NCBI RefSeq assembly: GCF_020520425.1
Contig: NC_079487.1
Span: 131,648,385 to 131,712,384 of the forward strand
Direction of reading: 5' to 3'
DNA length: 64,000 nucleotides
Origin: Spinacia oleracea
Taxonomy: Eukaryota; Streptophyta; Magnoliopsida; Caryophyllales; Amaranthaceae
The notes under the pieces are model-generated. The model searched no databases. It saw only the letters and a program-made list of their open reading frames with translations, and had not been told where the DNA came from. Each line of letters opens with the position of its first letter. Positions within the stretch are counted from its first letter, which is position 1. This document shows positions 11,864 to 22,800 of the stretch, one piece after another. The position numbers and the translations under genes are program-made.

Positions 11864-14800
11864 ATGGGGAGTAATAGTAATATGAACTTTGGTAAGAGTT
11901 TTGGGAATGAAGTAGCTGGTGATGGGGGTGGTGGTGGAACTGGTAGACCACCAGGGTCCGGGTTAGGGTCAGGGAATTTCGGATTAGCGAGGCAGTTATC
12001 GGTTTATTCGTTGACATTCGATGAATTTCAGAATACATTAGGGGGGATGGGGAAGGATTTTGGGTCTATGAATATGGATGAGTTGTTAAAGAACATTTGG
12101 AGTGCTGAGGAAACACAATGTATGACAACAACCCCCACTGCTGCTGCTGCTGCTGCTGCTCCTGCTGTTGTTGGGAGTAGTGGTCAAGATGGGTTGAATT
12201 CGGGTGGGTATTTGCAGAGACAAGGGTCATTAACACTACCCAGAACGCTTAGTCAGAAAACAGTGGATGAGGTTTGGAAAGATATAGCGAAAGAGTTTGG
12301 TGGAAGTAAGGATGGAGGAGGAGGAACTAATGTGGCTCAGAATCAGAGACAACAGACACTTGGAGAGATCACTTTGGAGGAGTTCTTGGTAAGAGCTGGT
12401 GTTGTAAGGGAAGATACTCAAGTTCTTCCAAAGCCTAGTAACAATAATTCTGCTGCTGTTGCTGCTGCTGGGATGTTTGCAGATTTCTCCCGTGCTAGTA
12501 ATAACAATAATAATAATCAAAACAATACTAATACTGGTTTTGGGATTAGTTTTCAACAACCTGCTCGAGGTGTTGATTTGATGGGTAACAATAATCATCA
12601 GATGACCTTGCAATCAGCTAACTTGCCGTTAAATGTCAATGGGGTACGAACATCACAGCAACAACCAACATCAACACAAATGTCCCAGCAGCCAAAGCAG
12701 CAACTGTCACAGCAACAGCAACAACCATTATTTCCTAAACAGGCTGCTGTTTCGTATGCATCTGCGATGACACTGCCTAATAATCCTCAGCTAGGTAATG
12801 CAGGTTTAAGAGGTGGTATTGTAGGATTAGGTGATCCAGGGATGAACAGCAGTTTGGTCCAAAATGGAGCTTCACAAGGTGGTGCAGGAATGAGTATGGT
12901 TGGGTTAGGAGGAGGTGGGGCTATTGGTGTTCCTGCTGTATCTCCTGCAGCTTTGTCATCTGATGGCCGTGGAAGGAGCAATGGAGATTCATCTTCTGTT
13001 TCACCAGTTCCATACATGTTTAATGGTAGTCTTAGAGGGAGAAAAGGAATCCATGCTGTTGACAAAGTTGTTGAAAGGAGGCAGAGGAGAATGATAAAAA
13101 ATAGAGAATCTGCTGCAAGGTCCCGAGCACGAAAACAGGTTTTACTTATTGTCCTTTTCTTCTTTGCTTTACTGTCATTTTTATACTCTGCTATGTTTTG
13201 CTTGTTTAGTAATGTTTTTGTTTATTATTGGTGTATCTTGTAAGCATGAAATGCAAGATATTCATGTTAAGGCTGATTGGTTAACATTGTAGTTTGCACT
13301 TTGCAAGCATATTGCAGTTTTCATAGTCCAACTTTGTATTATTATTCTCAGCCTAAGAGAAATTAATGAAATTTTATGTGAGTTACTGATAGATTATGAT
13401 CAAGCTAATCCGGTTGAAACATATGAAAAAAGGTCGTGCTAGTAATGTAGTATTATTATTGATGACTTGTTTGCATCATCTTCTGAACATCTTGCTCTGT
13501 CATGAAAATTAGCATTCAACAACTGACAAGGTGTTTGAATGCTTTGCTAAACTGAAAGATGAGTGCTGGATGTTAGGTTATGTGGGTGAACATTTTGGTG
13601 ATCACAAGAGTTGTGTTTCTTTCTTGCGACATCTTAGAGCTTCTTCCGCCTGCAGTAGAATAGAGCCTGGAGAGAAATGGGACTATTTGAAATATTATTA
13701 ACAAAACAAAATATAAAGTATAAAAGGGTATAGCATTGCTATTTGCTATACTGTGTAGTGATTAGTAGATGATATGTACAAGAAGGCAGCTCGTTGATGT
13801 CACGATTGGTATCCCTGTCCTTTTTTACTGTGTTTGCTGCAACTTTGTTAAGTTTCAGAGATCAGTTAGGCTCCTTTTGGTTTGTTGTAAAAACGTTTTC
13901 AGTGTAAAATGATTTTACATGGAAAACAGTTTCCAAGGGAAAACATAATTACAAACTAGTTTTCCTTTGTTTGGTTCCTTAAAAGAAAATGGGAATAGAT
14001 GGTGAAAATTGAGGGGAAGAAAGGAGAGGAGGTAAGGAAGAAAGGTGGAAAAGTGGTTTCCCTCCCTTTCAAAGTGGAAAAGGTTTTTCCACCTTCAAGG
14101 GAGTTATGGAAAATTGTTTTCCATCCCTTGCCAAACCAAACAAAGTAAAATGATTGAAATGGGAAAAATCGTTTCCATGAAAATGTTTTACACCCTACCA
14201 AACGGAGCCTTAGTATAAAACTTCTCCATCTCGAGCTTCTCTAATAGCTGGAAGGATATTGGGAGTTGATAGTAAGGTGTTTCATGTGGGTTTTCTGTCT
14301 TGTACAAAACACTTGAGAATATAGCATCCTTTGATTTGGACAGAACAGAAGGGGGACATTCTGTTGTGGTCCATTGTAGACCTTTGGTAAGCATTCAGTT
14401 TCCCATTTTCTGATGCTCTTTCGTGCAATAAACATATTTGAAATATAATTAGTTAATTATACTCAAATTATTAGATGTGGGACCAAATCTGTTGATATGC
14501 TGGTCATTTAAGTTACTGTTTCTTCTCTAAATAAATTAGCTCAATTCACTCTATGAACATTTTCAAGTTGGCTAGCTGCACATGTAGAACCAGGGAATTT
14601 GTATGCAACTAATTGTTTCATGACTTTGTCAATTTTGTATATACGTGTTGCTTACGCTGTCTGTTTTCTTCTTCAGGCATATACTATGGAGCTGGAGCAG
14701 GAAATTCAGAAACTAAAAGAGGAGAATCAAGAGTTAAGGAAGAAACAGGTGCGTTTTTTTTATGTCCTTCTGAAACTTTAGTCTTGCAATCATGGATAGG

Positions 14801-15075
14801 CTTCCTTAATTGCTTTTCTGACTGCAGGCAGAAATTGTGGAACAGCAGAAAAACCAGGTATGTCTAGTTTACAGTCTTTGGTTTTTCTTTTTTAATCTAC
14901 TTGTTGCAAGTTTCCTATGAGTCTTCTTTTGTGTTCTCTACCTTGAATTGAAGACTGTTGACTCAAGTCGCACTAAGTCGTGATAGTTTTCTGTAAACAG
15001 GTGATGGAGATGATGAACAATGCACAAACTGGTTCTAGGAAAAAGCTGAGGAGGACACAGACTGGTCCATGGTGA
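11864..15075 (+). CDS. Group A bZIP transcription factor, ABF/AREB type
   Basis: Four exons: 11864-13138, 14677-14748, 14828-14857 and 15001-15075, giving 483 residues. The ATG at 11864 (MGSNSNMNFG) is preferred to the upstream in-frame ATG at 11831 because ABF proteins start this way. All conserved blocks are present: C1 around RQLSVYSLTFDEFQ, C2 around LTLPRTLSQKTVDEVW, C3 around TLGEITLEEFLVRAG, and the C-terminal C4 LRRTQTGPW. Each carries an RxxS/T site of the kind phosphorylated by SnRK2 kinases. The basic region is RMIKNRESAARSRARKQ, and the leucine zipper begins in exon 2. The first intron falls in the basic region right after RKQ, a position known from group A bZIPs. The protein should bind ABREs in the nucleus and activate ABA and drought genes. 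Gln-, Asn- and Gly-rich low-complexity stretches fill the middle. Intron 1 holds a Tourist-like MITE. Confidence 0.92.
13869..14209. mobile_element. Tourist-like MITE, GGCTCC family copy 1, in bZIP intron 1
   Basis: Ends GGCTCC...GGAGCC with TTA on both sides (13866-13868 and 14210-14212). Long inverted arms include AAAACGTTTTC and TTTCCATGAAAA. Copies 2 and 3 are at 30572-30911 and 38299-38640. The 3-bp TTA duplication points to PIF/Harbinger. Confidence 0.75.
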
Positions 15076-15619
15076 TCTGATGTGCAATACTTACAGTAGG
15101 TTTTTTGTAAATATTTTTGAGGGAGTGGATGTTTTTTTTTTCTTCTGTTTATTGGATAGTTGAGGATTTGTATTTTAGGTTAAAAGCTTCTAAATTTATA
15201 GTTTCCCTTACCTCTAAACATGAGCACTTGTAGGAAAGAGGAAGCATGACATGGAAATCCCATACAAATCTGTTGGAAATGTAGTTTTAGGGCATATCCA
15301 ATTTCAACATCTTTTTTTTTGTGCCTTTTAGATTACCCTTTCTCTGTTCTATCTGATTTTCGTAGCTTAGAATTATGTTGGTGGAGTGTAGTACTAGGGA
15401 CTTTGATAGTGTTGCAACAATGAAGAAACATGTACTGTAGATAGTAATGTCTAATCTAAAGGGCATAGAATTCCATAAGTTAGTGGTGGTTGTATGAGAG
15501 AATCTAATACTATGAAAATTTTGTGTTTTTTGACCCACTTCAGTTAGGTAAGAGTACAACTGCACAAGCTTCTGTCTGTGTTGTTTGATGGGTTTTTAGT
15601 GAAAGTCACTCAAGGGGAT
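15076..15619 (+). other. Probable 3' UTR and downstream region of the bZIP gene
   Basis: T-rich sequence after the TGA at 15073-15075. No separate gene was recognised before the transposon target duplication at 15620. Confidence 0.45.
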
Positions 15620-15628
15620 AACTTTTTA

Positions 15629-16030
15629 TACAAACTTTTAGGAAAGACGGTCTAACGGTTAGACCACTTTTATGCATGCACTTTAACTAATTAGTTAACC
15701 GCTGAAACCAATTAGTTAAGCTTGAAATTCAATTAGTTAAACAACGAAACCAATTAGTTATGTAACCGAACCAATTAGTTAAGCACTGAACCAATTAGTT
15801 AAACAATGAAACTGATTAGTTAAGCAATGAGATCAATTAGTTAAGATTTTATGAGTTTTAGTTACTAATAAGTTTGTTCGAAAATAATAACTATTCGACT
15901 CCTAAATTGCCTTAACTATTTTGTTATTCAATTAGTTATGATTTTATTAAATATAGTTATGTTTTACACTAGTTTAGTTAGTATAAAAAAAGTGGTATAA
16001 CCGTTAGATGGTATTACACAAAAGCTTTTG
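15629..16030. mobile_element. Hairpin-TIR element 2, Mutator-like (9-bp TSD)
   Basis: Flanked by an exact 9-bp repeat, AACTTTTTA, at 15620-15628 and 16031-16039. The left about 39 bases align without gaps to the reverse complement of the right end, sharing CTTTT and TCTAACGGTTA...ACCAC. The left TIR holds a palindrome GGTCTAAC-G-GTTAGACC. The interior has eight or more tandem units of about 20-24 bp, each with ATTAGTTA followed by a GAAACCA-like spacer. No coding capacity. Confidence 0.8.
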
Positions 16031-16248
16031 AACTTTTTAATTGTTCAGAGATTGATTCTTCCGTTTCATGATTACACAATTACGGAGTAGATATTCGTGT
16101 ATAATGAAAAAAATACGAGTATAACTTTACACGAGTAAAAGAGTAGTATGATGTGTTTCCAGTATGTTAATATAAACATCACATCGAAATCAAGGCATAC
16201 TTAGCTAGGTGACATTCCTGATGTGTTTATTTAACATTCAGCCTGATT

Positions 16249-18385
16249 TTAAGGCAAGTGAAAGAGGTCCTTGATGGTGTAAGATCCATCTGAATGTAAA
16301 TTCCACATTTCATCTGCTAATTGCTTGTAAACTTTCTCTGTGAAATGAGATGAATCCCAGAAAACATAATCATTTACATTATCACACAACTCAAACTCTG
16401 TAACTAGCCTTTTTCCACCACAGCTCCATATCCCTCTAAACCTTCCTGTCCCACAACATGCCGTTTCCCCCTCCTTGAACCCTGTTTATCATTGCAAAAC
16501 ATTAGTTAATAATCTGCCAAAACGCGTTCTTCAGCTTTAATGAGTAAAAATAAGTTCAATGAATGTTTGTATGAGTGTAGAGTGTACCAAATTTCATAGG
16601 ATAGTCGATTCTTTGTTGTCCATAAGTATAGAAGTCATACAGTGAATATTTAAACCCTGATAACTTCTGGTTTAGTTCTTTGAGGACATGGAAAAGAGCT
16701 CTGTTATGTAGTTCGGCGTAACTTGAAGGTTCTGTGTTGCAGTCGCCATCTGGATTTGAGATTCTAGACAGAGGGACACAACCGATCTTTGGCACGTTGA
16801 GGAATGCAAATTTTCTGCCTCCTGTATTGTAGATGTCCTGCCAAAATCAAAGGAAAATGTAAGATTTCTACAATGAGTATACTGCGAATGAATAAATCGA
16901 AAGAGAAAAATAAGAAACTTACAGTGATAACAGAAGTGATGTTACTAATGACCATGTCAACATAATTGGATTTGGAGTAAGTAGTCAAAAATGTGGAATT
17001 GGTTAACAAGAGGGAAAGGTAATCATTTGCCCCAATACCAAACAAGTAGACTGCACTTGTTAACCTCTTTCTGGCTTCTATGTCTCCAAACTTGTCTCTA
17101 AATAACAGCTCTACCTTCTTGTAATTTTTAAGCTGCATATGGAGATCAATAACCTGTAAAGTGTAAACCAACTCCGGTTATAAGTTGAATTGAAAGTTAG
17201 ACTAATTACAAGAAAAACAAATTAAGGTGTGATTTCAAAAAAAAATTATATAAGGTCCTTCTTTTTTGACAAATTTGCCTTTTTATTATTTTTTAATCGA
17301 TAAAAAAAGGTATACGGAGTAGTTGGTATTGAAACAAAGAAGAGACACACCAGGCCTTGGTTAGTTTGCGTGAGAGCACCAGCTGCGGCAGATGCAAAGT
17401 TGACTCCATTGTAAAATTGATGTTTGCCCGGTTGGAGAAATGGTGGGATGAACGGAAGATTTGCATGTTGTGCTGATCATTATTATAATTGAAAAAATTA
17501 TGTAGTTTTACTAATAATAATACTCCGTATAATTTAATAAATACGGGGTGTCCAACAAGCTAGTAAAATTATACGGAATATATACTGCGAAATATAATCC
17601 GGACCGGATCGATCCAGATCGAAGACCAGAATAATTGAAGACCAGGGCGCAGGACCGGAAAAATCGGTCAAAACCTGGACCAAACCGGTTGGGACTTGCT
17701 GTAGACAGGTCGGCCTTTTTTCGGAAACTAAATAAAATATCTCACAATATTGTAAAATTAAACTTTTAATAGTTTATATTATCTTTTTTAAAGAAAAAAC
17801 CGACCAGGTCCAAAACCTTTTAAACTGAAAATAGAAAAATAATATTTCTTGATCCGGATACCCGACCGATTTTTCTGTTTCGGGACGATTTGTGCACACC
17901 CTACAACTAATTAAAATATTACTAAAGACTTGCATAATGAGAAATTACATAATTCTAGCATGAACCCGTACACCACCAACAACAACAACAACAACAAAAA
18001 CACCGGTCGTATCTTAGCATGCAACCGTCTCATGCAATCAAGAGTTACTCAAAAGAAACATAGATAAGAGTCATGTACATCAAACTTATACGGAGTAGTT
18101 TATATATAGATTGAATTAAAAGTTAAAGATGTTAGGCATACCAATAAAATCACCAATAACACGGCCATCAGAGAAACGCCCAGTAGGAAAATGGAAGAAA
18201 GTGATGCCATATATTGGCTTGAACAAATGTTGAAGTGTTGATATAATTGTTGTTTCCAGCATCTAATATAGAATCATATCCCCAAATATGAACAAAGGGT
18301 TTTTGGCTGATGTTGAGACAATTAGCAAGGAAACTAAGATTAAGATCGATGAGAGGTGTGGGACTTGTATTACTTTCTTTTCCAT
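16249..18385 (-). pseudogene. GDSL esterase/lipase paralogue broken at the catalytic serine
   Basis: Same five-exon plan as its neighbours: 18142-18385, 17351-17472, 16923-17153, 16588-16837 and 16249-16481, with intact splice sites and matching phases. Exons 2-5 read cleanly and keep block II (NFASAAAGAL), block III (GANDY) and block V (FWDSSH). Exon 1 begins with a plausible signal peptide from the ATG at 18385, then fails. At the block I motif the frame goes from FGD into an apparent extra 5 bases (near 18272-18278) and reaches a TAG at 18263-18265, so the GDS serine is lost. A second lesion, about 8 bases missing near 18207-18214, returns the frame. The two together net three bases. It is probably a recent pseudogene, since the remaining exons have no stop; a base-calling or assembly error is less likely because two lesions are needed. 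Intron 1 (17473-18141) seems to hold an old hAT-like repeat ending GTGCACACCCTA near 17903. Confidence 0.85.
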
Positions 18386-19250
18386 TGTTTGCTAATTAAA
18401 TTTGTCTTCCTACAATGTTTGTTTCGAGGTGTTTATCAATTTATAGTTTAATAAGTCAATGGTTAAAGATCGTTCTTAGACATTGTAAAAGAAATGTATA
18501 AAGAACTTAAATTTATACGTATACAAACACGAGTACAATTTTTTTGCAAAGGATATAATATACTCAAACATTTTGTTTTGTAATGAGAATTTAAATTAAC
18601 ATGTATATGAACACGCGAACAATTTTTATGCCAAGGATATAACGTAGTCAAATATTTTGTATATTGTTTTTATTTAATTACAAGAAATTATTGTAGATTG
18701 GTAGTAGAAATGCTCAAAGTCCATGCTTAATTGCTTCTAAAATTAACAAAACAATAAAAAGAATATAAAAATTAAGCTGATTTTGCACAATGTTCGTTGT
18801 CAAGTGTACTTGTCTATTGTCATACTTCGTATGAGTTTTCAGTGATTGATTGAATATTTGAAAAAACTATAAAAAGATTCTCAATTTGATCTTATCCCAT
18901 CGTTTTTTTCCCTTCTTGACATGAAGGTTGTTACATAATTATAAGTTAATCAATGACAACTAAGCGTATTGGCGTGGATGGTCTAGGTCAACCTCGTTTC
19001 AAATAGTACGATTATTCTTAAATATCAAGTTTGTACTTTGAATGGGAAAAATCTAGTAAAAATACAATTATTTTAAATAATTATGCTAATGATGTACGGG
19101 TGACTGGTTAACGCTATTTTGTATGAGGTTACATGTTTGAATCCCCAAACCTATAAATATAATACATTAAAATATTTGGTTGGGATAATGTTAGGGTAAA
19201 AAGAGCGAGTGGTTTGAGGCGAAAGAGATGTTTGATAAGCTCAAAATGTA
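18386..19250. other. Intergenic DNA, no gene seen
   Basis: AT-rich. Two similar stretches, near 18478-18560 and 18584-18660, suggest a short direct duplication (ACAATTTTTTTGCAAAGGATATAA-like words). The rest shows nothing recognisable. Confidence 0.45.
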
Positions 19251-19544
19251 CAAAAGGTCTTATGTGCACAATAAATTTATTGTACACCAAGATAACTTTT
19301 ATGTAGTTTTTTATAACTTCATCCTATTTTTTTTGTAACTTTTATATTATAAAAAAAAATGTTGATAGATAAACATTTGAAAAGATTAATTGATTAATTT
19401 TATACATAGTGATTTTGAAGAAATAATTTTTATTTAAATGAAAAAAATTATCACTAACAAATAGATAACTTTTAAACATTTTAAATCAACTTTTACTCCG
19501 GTGTACAATATTTATTGTACACCAATTGTAAATAAGAATTTGTG
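19251..19544. mobile_element. Hairpin-TIR element 3, Mutator-like (near 9-bp TSD)
   Basis: Flanks CAAAATGTA (19242-19250) and CAAAACGTA (19545-19553) match at 8 of 9 bases. The ends begin CAAAAGGTCTTAT and, reverse-complemented, CACAAATTCTTAT. Both TIRs carry a palindrome: ACAATAAATTTATTGT on the left and GGTGTACAATA...TATTGTACACC on the right. It is short (294 bp) and has no minisatellite inside. Confidence 0.7.
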
Positions 19545-19880
19545 CAAAACGTATAGGAGTGTTCGGTAGCGAGATGATGGAAATATAGTTTTGGTAGGTT
19601 AACGTCTTTATGGACCCATTCCCTTTAAATGGATCAACTTGATTATTATTAAATGGCTTTTGTGGGCTTCTTTAATACAAACGCAAAGTGGAGAAACCAT
19701 TTAAACGCCAAAAAAATCACAAACTACGAGTAGTATAAATATAAATAATAAACCTATAATACATTGATCACGCGGAATTACTTCCATGGTGAAGCATCCT
19801 CATTACAAATTATATGTACCCTCCCAATAATCAATTAGGAAATCAATTAGGAAGGAGTTTTAACTTACAAGAATTAATAA

Positions 19881-22800
19881 TTATGATGGTAAATGGAATA
19901 GATCCTTGATGGTGTATGAACCATGAATATAATTAATGTTGCTCCACATTTCATCTGTAATTTGCTTAGAAGCCTTCTCCGTGTAATGCAATGAATCCCA
20001 AAATATATGGTCATTTATATTCTTGCACAACTCATACTCTTTTACCGGCCGTCTTCCTCCGCAGCTCGACACCCCCCGGAATCTCCCTGTCCCACAACAT
20101 GCCGTCTTCCCCTCCTTGTACCCTACATTCAACAACCACCACGGATTTAACACGTAATTCAACAACAATACTCCGTAACAAAAAAAAAAAAAAAAAAAAA
20201 ACCTGGCACTATACGTTTGGTTATAAGAACAAACTCTTTACTTAGGCTATATTCTCTTCAATTTACACTTATTGCTTTTTAGAACAGATTAGGTCATGAC
20301 ATACCATATCAGATCAGACCATATTAGACCAGACGAAAAAAAATATAAAAATTCTAAAATTAAACATTCAGTCAAGTCTAGAAACTAGAACTATCAAACC
20401 AGACCACGTGAAGAGAATAAAGCCTTAATTACGTACAACGTTTAATTACTATGTGTTGGAAAAAAAACAAGTAAAGAGAAGAGTTAGGAATACCAAATTT
20501 GGAAGGGTGGTTAACTCTTTGCAAGGTACTAGTATAATAATCGAAAAGTGCAAATTTGAAGCCTGGTAAATCCTTAGCTAGGTCTTTTAAGGCTATAGAA
20601 ATTGCTTTGTTATGCAGCTTAATGTAACTTGAAACTTCCGTCTGGCACTCGTCATTTCCTTGTGGATTTAACATTCTAAGTGCAGGAAAACAACCAACTG
20701 GTGGCAGGTTTAGAAACCCGAATTTTCTCCCACCTGTCTTGTATATTTCCTGCATATAAATAACCAACGATTATATTATATTAGACTAGAGCATTTTCTA
20801 CATAAACGTACTGCATGAGTTAATAAAGGGTGAATTCAAGTGGACTATATCAGCTCAACAATCGTTTGTAGAGGTAAAAAGCGTTGCAATTATATGTTAG
20901 GATTTTGATGAGAATTTTTATTGACCAAAACTGATGAAAGATATCATGTTTCTAATGTGATTTCTAGGTGTGCAGCTTCTCAAAAGTCAAAAGGCAAAGA
21001 GTATTTTTCACTAAAATGTATCTACAGTTCTACACACTCTTATCAGTTCCTAATTCTTCATGGCTGGGATAGTGTTAGTATTGGGTTTTATTGTTGGTTT
21101 GCCTAGAACTAAGGAGCAAAGATGCTATGGTGGTTGTACACTTGTACTATTGTGAATCCAATGCCGTCTCCGGCTATTTGGTGGCCCTGTGCTAAAGATA
21201 AATATTGGACCCCTATCAACTTTTACGGACAACTATATAATGTAAATACATAACTATTATAAAGATTTTTTTTTTGTTTATAAAAATTCAAGAATAAAAT
21301 AATAATATATTTACTTTTTGCAAGGGTTAGTTTGAGAAAAAAATGAAAATGTTTGAAAAAAGGGTGATTGTTTAGTAAGGAAAGCTAGAATAAAGTGAAA
21401 AGAAAAAAAGGGAGGTTGTTGGGTCACGAACTCAAGTCTCAAATTCCTTGATTTTGCCTCCCTAATAACTAAGACAAAGTTCTTTTGTTGTTTAATAAAA
21501 AAGCTGAAACTATATAATCTTATAATGTATTGGGGGTTAACCATCAATATTGGGCCCCAAAGTTGTGTGGCCCTGTGATGTGGCTCCGGCTAGACCTCCC
21601 ATTAGTCGGGCCTGTGTGAATCGTTTCTCAAAGATGGCTCAATTTGTTCCAATGCACAAGAAATTGAAATATAGGGCCATAGGGGTAATTTACAATCCAT
21701 CATCATGTATGATTGTATTAGGAAACCTAACGTTAGGGTTGAGCAAAATTATCCGAACAATCGAAAATCCGAACCCGATCCGAAAATTGGGTACCCGAAC
21801 TGATATGGTTATCAGTTCAGGTACCCGATTCGAAATTCGGGTATTGAATATGGTTACGAATATTGTTTACAAATAATGGGCACCTGATAATTATAATAAT
21901 CCGATAAGCTGGTTTTTTAAGTTTTTCCCAACTTAAATATTTTTTTACAAACAACTGAAAATCCTAAATGTTAATAATCAATGTATAATTTGTGTAAATT
22001 GTAATTTTATTAGCAATGTAGTCAAAATCATGTGCTAATGTTGGTATATTGTGTTGAATGATATTACATTAATATAATTATAGTGTTGGAGTAGTTATAA
22101 AGTCTATTTTTTCCGATTGGATATCACAACTGGTACTCGATATCTGATCAAAAAATTTGGTACCCGAACTTAACGGTTCGATTCAAGGATATCAATTTTA
22201 GCATTATTAATTATCAGTTACCCGATTCGATAATGCTTTTGGTTTGGATACCCGACCTATGTTCACCCTACCTAATATGAATGGGATTATAATATACTCG
22301 AAGTACTAAGTATATCCGAAGATATTTCACTCTCTATCAACAACTAATTTATTTTGTTTTAATTGATATCATGATTGAAAATTAATTTCTATTTGATGAA
22401 TATAGGCGCACAGCGGCTGTGTAATAAAATATTTGTAATCTCATGATCTTTATTTATTTTGTTAATTAACTTAAATAATAACAACAAGTCAGGATGGCCG
22501 AGTGGTCTAAGGCGCCAGACTCAAGTTCTGGTCCTCTCACGAGGGCGTGGGTTCGAACCCCACTTCTGACAAAATAATTATTAATTTTTTTAACTACTCT
22601 TTGGTGTATATTTGGCCACCAACCTCAATTCTACTTTTTTTTTATTATTATTTAAAAAAAATCTCAATTCTACTTAGTTACGCTAATTGTTGACAAATCA
22701 TTGATAACCTCCAAAAAAAAACATTCAGTTGAACAATTATTTTTCCGGGCTCCTTTTTGGAAAAGTATGTAATCCTTTTTCTCCCGAAAGACTCCAATTA

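Noticed and set aside
13139-13243. Extension of the bZIP frame to a stop at 13243
   Set aside because: It reads into intron 1. A GT donor at 13139 and the zipper in exon 2 explain the gene better, though intron retention could yield a truncated form.
21550-21876. 108-residue ORF inside GDSL intron 3
   Set aside because: It runs into the hAT-like MITE and has no recognisable domain.
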